Below, one piece after another: positions 45,516-54,360 of a stretch of 64,000 nucleotides of DNA (positions are counted from its first letter, which is position 1; every line of letters starts with the position of its first letter). The notes under the pieces are model-generated. The model did not search any database. It had not been told where the DNA came from and saw nothing but the letters and a program-made list of their open reading frames with translations. This stretch comes from an uncultured Pelagibacteraceae bacterium (lineage in GTDB: Bacteria; Pseudomonadota; Alphaproteobacteria; Pelagibacterales; Pelagibacteraceae): the NCBI GenBank assembly GCA_902517615.1, contig CABYCY010000003.1:1-64000 (forward strand), in the 5' to 3' direction. The translations under genes were made by a program, and so were the position numbers.

Positions 45516-46430
45516 ATGAAAGCTATTTCAGTTTTTGGTGTATTTGTTGCAGATCTTTGTTTTATATCTAATACTATCCCTGAAAAAGGACAAACTGTTT
45601 TGGGCTCACAGCATATTATTGGGCCAGGAGGAAAAGGATCAAATCAAGCAATAGCAGCAGCCAAACTCGATGGAAGCGTAAACTTTATAACAAAAATTGG
45701 TAAAGACAAAAATGGTGAGATGGCATTAGCTTTATACCGTGACTTAGGAATGCATACTGCTTGTATTATTCAAGATGAAAATCACTCAACTGGAGTTGCA
45801 GGAATAATGGTTAATGAAAAAACGGGTGATAACGCAATAAATATAATACCTGGTGCAGCAGGAACATTAACCAATGATGATATTGATAGTAATTTAAATT
45901 TTATTGAAGTCTCAGAAATATTTTTAACACAATTAGAAACACCTTATAAGGTTACTAGCCATGCATTAAAAAAAGCTAAAGAAAAGGGATTAGCTACAAT
46001 ATTAAATCCAGCTCCTGCATGTAAAATTGACGATAATGATTTTAAATTAATAGATTTTTTTACACCTAATGAAACTGAGGCAGAATTTTATTTAAATAAA
46101 AAAATTGAAAGCAAAAAAGATATCAAAAGTGCTTCTGAGGAGTTTTTAAAAAAAGGTATTAAAAATGTAGTTATGACTTTAGGAGAAAAGGGATGTTATT
46201 TTGCAAATGAAAAAGAAAGTTTTTTCATTAACGCATTTAAACTTAGAGAGCCAGTTCTAGATACAACGGGTGCAGGTGATGCTTTCAACGGTGCATTAGC
46301 TGTAGGGTTGTCAAAAGATTTAGATATAAAAGAAGCACTTACTTTTGCAAATAAAGTTGCAGCAATTTCAACTACTAAGCAAGGTGCTGCAGCCTCAATG
46401 CCATCTTTAGAAGATTTAAAAAATTATTAA
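45516..46430 (+). CDS. rbsK: Ribokinase-like PfkB-family sugar kinase
   Basis: A 304-residue PfkB kinase. The substrate motif GPGGKGSNQAIAAAKL (N-terminal) and the ATP/anion-hole motif DTTGAGDAFNGALAVG with catalytic Asp255 are intact. It matches RbsK better than the inositol kinase IolC. It starts three bases after fucU. It would phosphorylate ribose or a deoxy/keto sugar at the terminal position. Confidence 0.88.
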   Translation: MKAISVFGVFVADLCFISNTIPEKGQTVLGSQHIIGPGGKGSNQAIAAAKLDGSVNFITKIGKDKNGEMALALYRDLGMHTACIIQDENHSTGVAGIMVNEKTGDNAINIIPGAAGTLTNDDIDSNLNFIEVSEIFLTQLETPYKVTSHALKKAKEKGLATILNPAPACKIDDNDFKLIDFFTPNETEAEFYLNKKIESKKDIKSASEEFLKKGIKNVVMTLGEKGCYFANEKESFFINAFKLREPVLDTTGAGDAFNGALAVGLSKDLDIKEALTFANKVAAISTTKQGAAASMPSLEDLKNY

Positions 46431-46443
46431 TATTATTCAAAAA

Positions 46444-47205
46444 ATGAAAACTGAATATTTTGATCTAAAAAAAAAACGAGCACTAGTCTCAGGTGGAGCA
46501 TCAGGTATTGGATCGTCTATTGTTGAACATTTATGTGAGCAAGGTGTGGAGGTCTATTTTTTTGATATAAATAAAAAACTAGCTCAAAAAACACTTAAAA
46601 GAATCAAAAAAAAAAATATCAAAATTCCTACTTTTATAGAGTGTAATATTAAAAATATTAAAAAATATAAATCATCTATACTTAGCATTATTAAGAAAAA
46701 AGGCCCAATTGATATATTGGTTAATAATGCATCAAATGATCAAAGACATAGTTTGGAGCATATTACTGAAAAATATTGGGATGATAGAATGTCAATTAAC
46801 CTAAAGCATTATTTGTTTGCTATTCAAACAGTCAAAAAAAGCATGGTAAAAAACAAAGGTGGATCAATAATAAATTTAGGATCTGTCAGTTGGGTCAGAG
46901 GTGCAGTAATGTTCCCGGCATACAGTACTGCAAAAGCAGGAATTCATGGATTAACAAGATCTTTAGCAAGAGATTTAGGAAAACATAATATTAGAATTAA
47001 CTCAATTGCACCTGGTTCAATTGCAACAGATAGACAATCCAAGTTGTGGCTTAATCCAAAATTTAAAAAAGAAATATTAAGAAATCAGGCTTTAAAAAAA
47101 CAACTATTACCTGATGATGTTTCAAAAATGGTTTTATTCTTAGCATCAGATGTTTCCTCAGGATGTACAAAACAAAATTTTACAGTGGACGGTGGATTAA
47201 TTTAG
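46444..47205 (+). CDS. SDR-family aldose 1-dehydrogenase-like (paralogue A)
   Basis: A 253-residue short-chain dehydrogenase with SGGASGIG (residues 16-23) and catalytic Y160-x3-K164 (YSTAK). The stretches FIECN, NNASNDQRH and KYWDDRMSINLKHY resemble the galactose/arabinose/fucose 1-dehydrogenase group of SDRs. It aligns without gaps to the SDR at 57.3 kb (about 58% identical by hand count). It ends the iolD-ABC-fucU-rbsK run and overlaps the convergent PdxA-like gene in a TTAG. Confidence 0.87.
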   Translation: MKTEYFDLKKKRALVSGGASGIGSSIVEHLCEQGVEVYFFDINKKLAQKTLKRIKKKNIKIPTFIECNIKNIKKYKSSILSIIKKKGPIDILVNNASNDQRHSLEHITEKYWDDRMSINLKHYLFAIQTVKKSMVKNKGGSIINLGSVSWVRGAVMFPAYSTAKAGIHGLTRSLARDLGKHNIRINSIAPGSIATDRQSKLWLNPKFKKEILRNQALKKQLLPDDVSKMVLFLASDVSSGCTKQNFTVDGGLI

Positions 47206-48197
47206 TTTTTTTTATTTTCTGACATTGATAATGCAATTTTAAATGAATTTAAAATTGGATCTAAATTTGCTTCATTTTTACCAGCAATAGCAAAAGCTGA
47301 GCCATGTGCTGTTGTGGTTACTGGTACAGTTAGTCCACCTTGGACTGTAACACCTCTATCAAAACCAAATGCTTTTAGTCCTGATTGTAATGCATCATGA
47401 TACATACCGACCATACAATCATGATTTTTATTTTTGTAGGCTACGACAAAAGATGTATCGCACGGCAATGGACCATCAACATTGTAACCAAGTTTTTTTG
47501 CTTCTTCAATCGCAGGAATAATTTCATCTTTTTCTTCTGTCCCAAACTCTGCATGTGGATTTAGAGCTTGAATAGCAATTCTAGGGTTTTTTACTCCATT
47601 TAACTCCATAACATCATTAATTAATTTTATAGGCTTCATAATATTTTCTTTAGTAATATGTTGAGCAACTTCTTTAATTGGAATATGAGAGGTCACCCTT
47701 GCTGTCCAAAAATTATCTATGACATTAAACTCACAACAAAAACTATTTACTTCAAGTTTTTCAGCCATTAACTGCAATTCATCTGAATGTTTATTTCCTC
47801 CAAGTTTTAAACTTGTTTTATTCATTGGTGCAAAATTAATAGCATCTATTTTTTTTTCCTTAGCAAGAGTTAAGGCTAAATCTAAAGCTTCCAATACGCT
47901 TTCACCAGATTCTTTTGATGGTTCCGCTAATGTATATTTGTGATTTTTACCTTTAGAAATATCTAATAAGAATTTATCTGATTTATTAAAATCAATTTCA
48001 TCAAACTTTTCTACAATATCTAGATTATGGGAAATACCAGTAATCTTATTTCCATTTTCAAATACTTGTTTTTCACCAATGATGACAATGTTTGCTTTTT
48101 TTGTCATCTCATTATCTAGAAGTTTTGAAATCAATTCTGGTCCAATCCCAGCAGGATCACCAAGAAGTATAGCAATGTTAGATTTATTTTGTGTCAT
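47202..48197 (-). CDS. PdxA-family dehydrogenase, non-canonical (PdxA2-like)
   Basis: A 331-residue PdxA-fold enzyme (LLGDPAGIGPELISKLL at the N-terminus; metal histidines in ARVTSHIPIKEVA and GMYHDALQSGLK). The C-terminal signature of vitamin B6 PdxA (a GLPxxRTSPDHGTAFDIAG type block) is replaced by GGLTVPVTTTAHGSAFAIAG. That places it in the diverged PdxA2-like group, some members of which oxidise erythronate or threonate 4-phosphate. The usual DUF1537 kinase partner is not in the window. It sits beside a TctABC importer. Confidence 0.8.
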   Translation of the reverse strand: MTQNKSNIAILLGDPAGIGPELISKLLDNEMTKKANIVIIGEKQVFENGNKITGISHNLDIVEKFDEIDFNKSDKFLLDISKGKNHKYTLAEPSKESGESVLEALDLALTLAKEKKIDAINFAPMNKTSLKLGGNKHSDELQLMAEKLEVNSFCCEFNVIDNFWTARVTSHIPIKEVAQHITKENIMKPIKLINDVMELNGVKNPRIAIQALNPHAEFGTEEKDEIIPAIEEAKKLGYNVDGPLPCDTSFVVAYKNKNHDCMVGMYHDALQSGLKAFGFDRGVTVQGGLTVPVTTTAHGSAFAIAGKNEANLDPILNSFKIALSMSENKKN

Positions 48198-48266
48198 TTT
48201 TTTCTTTACGTTTTGTAGCAGATTATGTTTAAATTATTAAATATAAATTAACAAAAGAGGAAAATA

Positions 48267-49238
48267 ATGAAAAAAAGTTTTAAATTATTCTTAGCCGCTG
48301 CGTTTCTGGTGACTGAATTCTTTGTTATAGCGTTACCAATGCTTACTACTTCTGCAAGAGCAGATGGTGCTATACAAGCAATTACTCATGCCGGTTTCGG
48401 TGGAGGTACTGATGTAACTACTAGAATGATGCTTTTAAGAGCTCGTAGAGTTCTAAAACAAGATATGCAACTAGTTAACAAAAAAGGTGGTGGAGGAGCT
48501 GTATCTATGGACTATATGATGAGCTTACCTGCTGACGGCCAACATACTTTAACTTGGACTACTGGTCATGCTGTATCAATGGCATTAGGCAAAACAAAAG
48601 TTAAAATTAGTGACATGCAACCACTAGCAAGAGGAACTGATGATCCTCAATTATTTGTTGTAAATTGTAAAGCGGATATCAAAGATGCTAAGAAATTTAT
48701 TAGTACTCAAAAATCAAAATCACTTAAATATGGAACAACTCACGTTGGTGGTATTGATGATGTGAGCGCGATTGCATTTACTAAAAAAGGTGGATTAAAA
48801 GATCCTACTATTGTTGCTTACAAAGGTGTTGCGCCAATTAAAACAAACCTAATCAAAGGAGATATTGACGTAGGTGTTTTAAACTTAGGTGAAGCATTAA
48901 CAGAAATTAATGATGGAACACTTTGTGTTTCTGTTGTTTTAGCAAATAATAGAATGGCCAAAATTGGAGACTCTCCAACAGCAAAAGAATTAGGTATACC
49001 TGTTTCTTTATCTACTGTTAGAGGTTTCGTAACTAAAAAAGGCGCTCCAGCAGAAAGAGTTAAGCAATTAGAAGCTGGAATGATGAAGGCTATGAGTCAC
49101 AACTACTATAAAAATTTCTTAACAGAAATTGGTCTTGATGAGACAAGTGTTGTTGGTGCGGATGAATGGGGTAAGCAAATGGAAGAAATGCTTACAGAAA
49201 TGACTGCGCAGCTTAAAGCTTTAGGTTATATTAACTAA
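48267..49238 (+). CDS. tctC: Tripartite tricarboxylate transporter binding protein (TctC family)
   Basis: A 323-residue periplasmic Bug/TctC protein. The signal peptide spans about residues 1-33 (VIALPMLTTSARADG at its end). HAGFGGGTDVTTRMMLLRARRVL, VNKKGGGGAVSMDYM and YGTTHVGGIDDVSAIAF are binding-site stretches. These proteins bind carboxylates, so the ligand is probably an organic acid. A GAGGAAAA ribosome site precedes it. The terminator of this gene lies inside the start of tctB. Confidence 0.92.
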   Translation: MKKSFKLFLAAAFLVTEFFVIALPMLTTSARADGAIQAITHAGFGGGTDVTTRMMLLRARRVLKQDMQLVNKKGGGGAVSMDYMMSLPADGQHTLTWTTGHAVSMALGKTKVKISDMQPLARGTDDPQLFVVNCKADIKDAKKFISTQKSKSLKYGTTHVGGIDDVSAIAFTKKGGLKDPTIVAYKGVAPIKTNLIKGDIDVGVLNLGEALTEINDGTLCVSVVLANNRMAKIGDSPTAKELGIPVSLSTVRGFVTKKGAPAERVKQLEAGMMKAMSHNYYKNFLTEIGLDETSVVGADEWGKQMEEMLTEMTAQLKALGYIN

Positions 49239-49261
49239 TCTAATTAAAAGTACATTTAAAT

Positions 49262-49771
49262 ATGAAAAATGTACAAAAATCTAAAAGGGCAAACAAAAGT
49301 TTGCCCTTTTTTTTTAAAGATGAATTTAAAGTATCATTTGTAATTATATTTATCTCAACTGTTTTATTAATAAGCACTTTTTCTTTTGACATTGTTCCTC
49401 CAATTTTAAACAGAGGTATTCAACCTGCAACTTTTCCAAAAGCTTTATTAGTTTTAATAATAAGTTTAACTTTATTAATCTATTATTTATCTATTAAAAA
49501 ACCCTGGAAAATTGAAAAAAAATTGCCGAAACCTTTTTTTTTAACACTAATGAGTTTTTTAATTTTTATTATTATATCAAAAACATTAGATTTTTTTTTA
49601 GCAATATCTTTATTATCTATTTTTGTTTCATATTGTTGGGGTGAAAAAAGGATATTTTATTTGCTATTGGTAAGTATAATTTTTCCAATCATAGTATTTA
49701 TTTTTTTTGAGACAATTTTAGGCTTAAGATTTCCTCCAGGAATAATCACAAATATTTACTATCAAGTATAA
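49262..49771 (+). CDS. tctB: TTT transporter small membrane subunit (TctB family)
   Basis: A 169-residue protein with four hydrophobic helices (VSFVIIFISTVLLISTF; ALLVLIISLTLLIYYL; FFLTLMSFLIFIIIS; LLVSIIFPIIVFIFF). ATG 49262 is the only AUG start; a TTG at 49301 is the alternative. The first ~18 codons coincide with a strong terminator hairpin, so the N-terminal KRANKSLPFFF is encoded by it. There is no good Shine-Dalgarno. It lies one base from tctA. Confidence 0.85.
   Translation: MKNVQKSKRANKSLPFFFKDEFKVSFVIIFISTVLLISTFSFDIVPPILNRGIQPATFPKALLVLIISLTLLIYYLSIKKPWKIEKKLPKPFFLTLMSFLIFIIISKTLDFFLAISLLSIFVSYCWGEKRIFYLLLVSIIFPIIVFIFFETILGLRFPPGIITNIYYQV
49283..49315 (+). terminator. Intrinsic terminator inside the 5' end of tctB
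   Basis: AAAAGGGCAAAC (49283-49294) pairs perfectly with GTTTGCCCTTTT (49299-49310) around an AAAA loop and runs into nine T residues (49307-49315). It has the same form as the terminators after the other two ABC binding-protein genes, yet lies within the tctB reading frame. It should limit tctBA transcription relative to tctC. Confidence 0.88.
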
Positions 49772-49772
49772 A

Positions 49773-51251
49773 ATGGAAAACTTACTTTTAATGATGGCTC
49801 CATTGTTTAGTTCTAAACTTTTGTTAGTTTTATTTTTTGGAACATTATTTGGTTTGATTTTAGGAGTTTTGCCAGGTTTAGGTCCAACTACAGGTGGTGC
49901 ATTAATTTTACCTTTTACAATGACTTTAGATCCACTTTCAGCAATTGTTTTACTAACTTCGATCTATTGTGCGGGAACTTATGGGGGTGCGATTACAGCT
50001 ATTCTAATTAATACACCTGGAACACCGGCTGCTGCAGCAACTTGTTTAGATGGTTATCCATTAGCTCAAAAAGGTGAGGCAGGTAGAGCATTAGGGATGG
50101 CTACTGTTTCAAGTACTGTCGGTGGAATATTTAGTGTTATTATATTAGTTTTTTTTGCTCCTTTGCTCGCTCAACTAGCTTATGAATTTGGACAACCAGA
50201 GTATTTTGCTTTAGCAATTTTTGGATTAACCATGCTAGCCTCTATAGGTGAAGGTAGTCCTATTAAAAATTTAATTGCCGGAGCATTTGGAATTTTAATT
50301 TCTACTATTGGTAAAGATTTTATGACATCGATAGATAGATTTACATATGGAATAAATGAACTTTCAGTAGGTATTGGGTTTATTCCTGTTGTAGTTGGTT
50401 TATTTGCAATTAGCGAAATGTTAACTCAATCAACTTTGTTAAATCAAGTATTTAAAAGAGTTGCTCTAAAAGCTGTTAGACTTCCATCAATAGATGATTA
50501 TAAAAAAACTTGGAAAACAATTCTTAGATCTTCAGGTATAGGGTCTTTTATTGGAGTTCTACCGGCGGAAGGAGGGACGGTGGCATCTTTAATTGGTTAT
50601 TCCGAAGCTAAAAGATTTTCAAAAAATCCAGAGGAATTTGGGAAAGGATCAATAGAAGGTATAGCAGGTGCCGAAGCAGCAAATAATGCCGCAACAGGAG
50701 GCGCAATGGTTCCAACTTTAGCACTTGGCATCCCTGGTAGCGCAACAACAGCAGTTATTCTCACTGGATTAATTATTCATGGTGTTAGACCTGGCCCAGA
50801 TTTATTTAGAGAACAACCAGATTTCTTATATGGAATTTTTGGAGCTATGTTGATTGCCAATATTCTCTTTTTTATTTTTGGATTTTTTGGAGCAAAAATA
50901 TTTGCAAGAATAACTTTAGTTCCAAACAAAATTTTATGGCCAATGATATTTGCAGTTTCAGTATGTGGAACTTATTCTTTAAATCAATCTATAATTGATG
51001 TTTGGATAATGTTATTTTTTGGAGTGCTAGGTTTTTTTATGAGAAGATATGGTTTTTCAGTTGTTCCAGTTATTATTGGATTAATTCTGGGTGAGTTAGT
51101 TGAAGGAACTCTAAGACAATCCCTGGTTATATTTGATGGTAATTGGTTGATGTTTTTTACAAGACCAATTGTATTAACATTTTTTATTTTGTCTTTAATT
51201 GCTTTGGCTTTTCCTTTAATAAGATCAAGAAAAATTAAAAAGAAATTATGA
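49773..51251 (+). CDS. tctA: TTT transporter large membrane subunit (TctA family)
   Basis: A 492-residue permease with about twelve hydrophobic helices. GLILGVLPGLGPTTGGALILPF and the mirrored GSFIGVLPAEGGTVASLIGYSEAKRFSK carry the conserved TctA sites; YGGAITAILINTPGTPAAAATCLDGYPLAQKGEAGRAL (given in parts: TPGTPAAAATCLDGYPLA) is the family hallmark. It overlaps the following SDR by four bases (ATGA), tying that enzyme to this importer. Confidence 0.95.
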   Translation: MENLLLMMAPLFSSKLLLVLFFGTLFGLILGVLPGLGPTTGGALILPFTMTLDPLSAIVLLTSIYCAGTYGGAITAILINTPGTPAAAATCLDGYPLAQKGEAGRALGMATVSSTVGGIFSVIILVFFAPLLAQLAYEFGQPEYFALAIFGLTMLASIGEGSPIKNLIAGAFGILISTIGKDFMTSIDRFTYGINELSVGIGFIPVVVGLFAISEMLTQSTLLNQVFKRVALKAVRLPSIDDYKKTWKTILRSSGIGSFIGVLPAEGGTVASLIGYSEAKRFSKNPEEFGKGSIEGIAGAEAANNAATGGAMVPTLALGIPGSATTAVILTGLIIHGVRPGPDLFREQPDFLYGIFGAMLIANILFFIFGFFGAKIFARITLVPNKILWPMIFAVSVCGTYSLNQSIIDVWIMLFFGVLGFFMRRYGFSVVPVIIGLILGELVEGTLRQSLVIFDGNWLMFFTRPIVLTFFILSLIALAFPLIRSRKIKKKL

Positions 51252-51997
51252 TTAATTATGATCTAAATAACCGAGTGGCAGTTGTTACTGGCGGAGCCCA
51301 GGGATTTGGTTTAGCAATAACTGAAAGATTTATCCAAGCAGGTGCTAAAGTTGTTATTTGGGATATTGACGAAAATGCTGCTAAAGAAGCGATTGAGAAA
51401 ATTAAATCAGAACATTTAAGTCATCAGGCCGTAGACGTAACTAATTTTGAAATAGTAAATAAAAATTTAGAGGAAGTAGAAAAAAAACATGGAAAAATAG
51501 ATATTTTTGTTAACAACGCAGGTATTGCAGGTATGAATACCACTGTAGCTGAATATCCTTTAGAAGAATGGAAAAAAGTAATGAATTTAAATTTAAATTC
51601 TGTTTTTTATTGTTGTAAGGCTGTTGTTCCATTTATGTTAAAAAATGACTATGGAAGAATAGTTAATATTGCATCTATTGCTGGAAAAGAAGGAAATCCA
51701 AATGCAAGTGCATATAGCAGCTCTAAAGCAGGCGTAATTGGTTTAACAAAATCTTTAGGTAAAGAACTTGCGCAAAAAAATATAGCTGTAAACTGCGTAA
51801 CACCTGCAGCTGCAAAAACTAGAATATTTGATCAAATGACCGAAGAACATATCAATTATATGCTCTCTAAAATTCCACGAAATAAGTTTGCAAAAGTTGA
51901 AGAATTAGCTTCATTAGTAACTTGGTTAGCGAGTGAAGAAAATTCTTTTTCAACTGCAGCAGTTTTTGATTTAAGTGGTGGTAGAGCTACGTATTAG
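51248..51997 (+). CDS. SDR-family oxidoreductase (FabG-like)
   Basis: A 249-residue classical SDR: TGGAQGFG cofactor motif, NNAGIAG, catalytic Ser in VNIASIAGKEG and YSSSK. It resembles 3-oxoacyl or sugar/polyol SDRs and is not close to the two aldose-type SDRs here. It is translationally coupled to tctA and two bases before the ROK kinase, so it probably acts on the TTT substrate or a derivative. Substrate unknown. Confidence 0.87.
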   Translation: MINYDLNNRVAVVTGGAQGFGLAITERFIQAGAKVVIWDIDENAAKEAIEKIKSEHLSHQAVDVTNFEIVNKNLEEVEKKHGKIDIFVNNAGIAGMNTTVAEYPLEEWKKVMNLNLNSVFYCCKAVVPFMLKNDYGRIVNIASIAGKEGNPNASAYSSSKAGVIGLTKSLGKELAQKNIAVNCVTPAAAKTRIFDQMTEEHINYMLSKIPRNKFAKVEELASLVTWLASEENSFSTAAVFDLSGGRATY

Positions 51998-51999
51998 TT

Positions 52000-52902
52000 A
52001 TGCAAGTAGGTATTGATGTAGGTGCGACTAAAATTGAGAGTGTTGTACTTGAAGATAATGGAAATGAAAAGCACAGATCAAGAATATCTTGTCCAAAAGA
52101 GTATACTCAAATTATAACTGCGATAAGAGATATCCATAGACAATTAGAACAAGAATTTAAAAGAGAACTTCCTATTGGTGTTTGTCATCCAGGAATTCAT
52201 TCACCTCAAACAGGATTAGTAAAAAATGCTCCAAATATAACTTGGTTAGAAAAAAAACCATTTCAAAGTGATCTACGTAAAGCTCTTGGAAAAGAAGTGT
52301 TTTGTGAAAATGATGCAAATTGTTTTGCTTTATCTGAAGCAATGGATGGAGCTGGAAAACATTATAAAATCGTTTATGGAATTATATTAGGTTCTGGAGT
52401 TGGAGGTGGTTTGGTAATAGACAAAAAAATTATTACCGGCTCGAATGGAGTAGCAGGGGAATGGGGACACAACCAAATTCCATATTTTGCAGCTAAGAAA
52501 GAAAATTTTGACTCAAGTAATGCAAGGGAAGCAGAGATTGAAAGTTTTTTATCTGGTTTAAGTTTAGCAAAAAGATTTAAGAAACTTTATGGAAAAAATT
52601 TAAAAACAAATGAAATTTTTGAATTAAATAGAAAACATGATTTAGATGCAGAAAGATTTATCGATGATTTTAAAGTTAATTTAGCAATGTCTCTTTCAAG
52701 CATTATAAATATTTTAGATCCTGATGCATTTGTATTTGGTGGTGGCGTTTCAAACGAAATAGATTTTTTACACGAAGTAGATTCATTGGTTAGAAAATTT
52801 GTAATAGGAAGAGAATATGAAGGAGTTTTTTTAAAACCAAGATTTGGTGATGCTAGTGGCGTTCGTGGTGCCGCAAGATTAGGAAGAAGCGCGACATATT
52901 AG
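52000..52902 (+). CDS. ROK-family sugar kinase lacking the zinc motif
   Basis: A 300-residue ROK protein with VGIDVGATKIE at the N-terminus, catalytic Asp105 in FCENDANCFA, GVGGGLVIDKK and GEWGH at 153-157. The CxCGxxGCxE zinc block that normally follows GEWGH is absent; the equivalent region (about 161-181) is AAKKENFDSSNAREAEIE, although the Glu and ESFLSG end remain. There is no DNA-binding domain, so a kinase rather than a repressor. Probably phosphorylates a sugar or amino sugar; activity is uncertain. Confidence 0.82.
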   Translation: MQVGIDVGATKIESVVLEDNGNEKHRSRISCPKEYTQIITAIRDIHRQLEQEFKRELPIGVCHPGIHSPQTGLVKNAPNITWLEKKPFQSDLRKALGKEVFCENDANCFALSEAMDGAGKHYKIVYGIILGSGVGGGLVIDKKIITGSNGVAGEWGHNQIPYFAAKKENFDSSNAREAEIESFLSGLSLAKRFKKLYGKNLKTNEIFELNRKHDLDAERFIDDFKVNLAMSLSSIINILDPDAFVFGGGVSNEIDFLHEVDSLVRKFVIGREYEGVFLKPRFGDASGVRGAARLGRSATY

Positions 52903-52907
52903 AACTT

Positions 52908-52999
52908 CAACTAATAATTGAATTAAAAAAAAAAATTTTTTTCATAACTAAAAAAAATAAGCAAAATAAAAGAAAAAATAAGATATCAACTAATAGTTG
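52908..52999. promoter_or_regulatory. Repeated operator-like palindrome upstream of the glucose-type ABC operon
   Basis: CAACTAATAGTTG (52987-52999) is a perfect 6-1-6 palindrome, and CAACTAATAATTG (52908-52920) is a one-mismatch copy 79 bases upstream. A third palindrome of related half-sites, TAGTTAACTA, sits at 53060-53069 just before the AGAGAGAGA ribosome site. Pairs spaced by whole or half helix turns suit a dimeric or looping repressor. No cognate LacI-type regulator is in the window. Confidence 0.5.
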
Positions 53000-53090
53000 T
53001 AATTAATTTTTTTAGTTATCAATTGGTCTATTCTACTTATAGTTTGTTTTTTTAAAAAATAGTTAACTAAATAAAAGAGAGAGAGAAGAT

Positions 53091-54347
53091 ATGAAAAAAC
53101 TAATGATAGCTTTAATTACATTAGCGTTCACATCTACTTCATCAATTGCAGGACCTAAAATCGAGGTTTTGCACTGGTGGACGTCTGGTGGAGAGGCTGC
53201 TGCACTTAAAGTTTTAAAAGATGATTTCGCTGCAAACGGCGGTGAATGGATGGACATGCCTGTAACAGGTGGTGGTGGAGACGCTGCTAACGTTGCATTA
53301 AAAGCAAGAATCGTTGCTGGAGATCCTCCATCTGCATCTCAAATTAAAGGACCTACAATTCAAGAGTATGACCAAGAAGGCGTTGTAGCACCATATAATA
53401 TAGATGAAATTGCTAAATCAGAAGGTTGGGATAATTTATTAGATCCAATGATTGCAGCTATTCACAAATGTGAAAATAACAGCGGACCTTATTGTGCTGC
53501 TCCAGTAAACATTCATAGAATTGACTGGATGTGGGCAAACAAAGCTGTATTTGATGCAAACGGTATTTCAGTTCCAACTACTTGGGATGAATTAAATGCT
53601 GCTGCTGAAAAATTACAATCTGCTGGTATAATTCCATTTGCACACGGCGGACAAGCTTGGCAAGATGCTACAGTATTTGAAGCAGTTGCTATGGGTATCG
53701 GTGGAAATAATTATTACAAAAATTGTTATGTAGATCTTAAAGAAAGTTGTTTAAGAAGTGAAACAACAGTAAAAGTTTTTGATCAAATGAGAAAACTTCA
53801 AGGTTTTACTGACGAAGGTAGCCCAGGAAGAGACTGGAACGTTGCTACTGGTATGGTTATCGAAGGTAAAGCTGGTTTTCAAATTATGGGTGACTGGGCG
53901 AAAGGAGAATTTACAGCTGCTGGAAAAGTTCCAGGTGTAGATTACTACTGTGCTGCTACTCCATCAAACAATGGATACTTATATAACGTAGATAGTTTTA
54001 TCTTTTACAAATCTAGCGATCCAGATAAACAAGCTGGCCAAAAGTTGTTAGCTAAGCTTATGATGGGTAAAAACTTCCAAAAAGTTTTCAACCTATACAA
54101 AGGTTCTATCCCAGCTCGTCTAGACGTATCAATGGATGAATTTGATAAATGTGCAAAAACATCTAATGCAGACATTAAAACTGCAGGTGCAAAAGGTGGA
54201 CTAGTTCCAAGTTTTGCTCATGGTATGGCTCAAGGTAATACTATGAAAGCTGCACTACAAGATATCATCACAGAGCACTTTAACTCTGATATGTCTTCAG
54301 TAGACGCTGCTAATGCATTAGCTGACTCAGTTTTAGCTAATATGTAG
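53091..54347 (+). CDS. Glucose/mannose-type ABC transporter substrate-binding protein
   Basis: A 418-residue SBP_bac_1 periplasmic protein (GtsA-like). Signal peptide about residues 1-20 (LITLAFTSTSSIAGPK). EVLHWWTSGGEAAALKVL, RIVAGDPPSASQIKGP, GIIPFAHGGQAWQDATVFE and FQIMGDWAKGEF are strong hexose-binding family stretches. It has four or more cysteines, probably disulfide-bonded. It has a purine-rich GAGAGAGAAG ribosome site and a terminator behind it, which fits very high expression as for other abundant SAR11 binding proteins. Confidence 0.92.
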   Translation: MKKLMIALITLAFTSTSSIAGPKIEVLHWWTSGGEAAALKVLKDDFAANGGEWMDMPVTGGGGDAANVALKARIVAGDPPSASQIKGPTIQEYDQEGVVAPYNIDEIAKSEGWDNLLDPMIAAIHKCENNSGPYCAAPVNIHRIDWMWANKAVFDANGISVPTTWDELNAAAEKLQSAGIIPFAHGGQAWQDATVFEAVAMGIGGNNYYKNCYVDLKESCLRSETTVKVFDQMRKLQGFTDEGSPGRDWNVATGMVIEGKAGFQIMGDWAKGEFTAAGKVPGVDYYCAATPSNNGYLYNVDSFIFYKSSDPDKQAGQKLLAKLMMGKNFQKVFNLYKGSIPARLDVSMDEFDKCAKTSNADIKTAGAKGGLVPSFAHGMAQGNTMKAALQDIITEHFNSDMSSVDAANALADSVLANM

Positions 54348-54360
54348 TTTATAAAAAATT

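Noticed and set aside
45516..46430. Inositol kinase IolC
   Set aside because: The N-terminal substrate motif and context with FucU fit ribokinase better.
47202..48197. Housekeeping vitamin B6 PdxA
   Set aside because: The C-terminal PdxA signature is replaced and the setting is catabolic.
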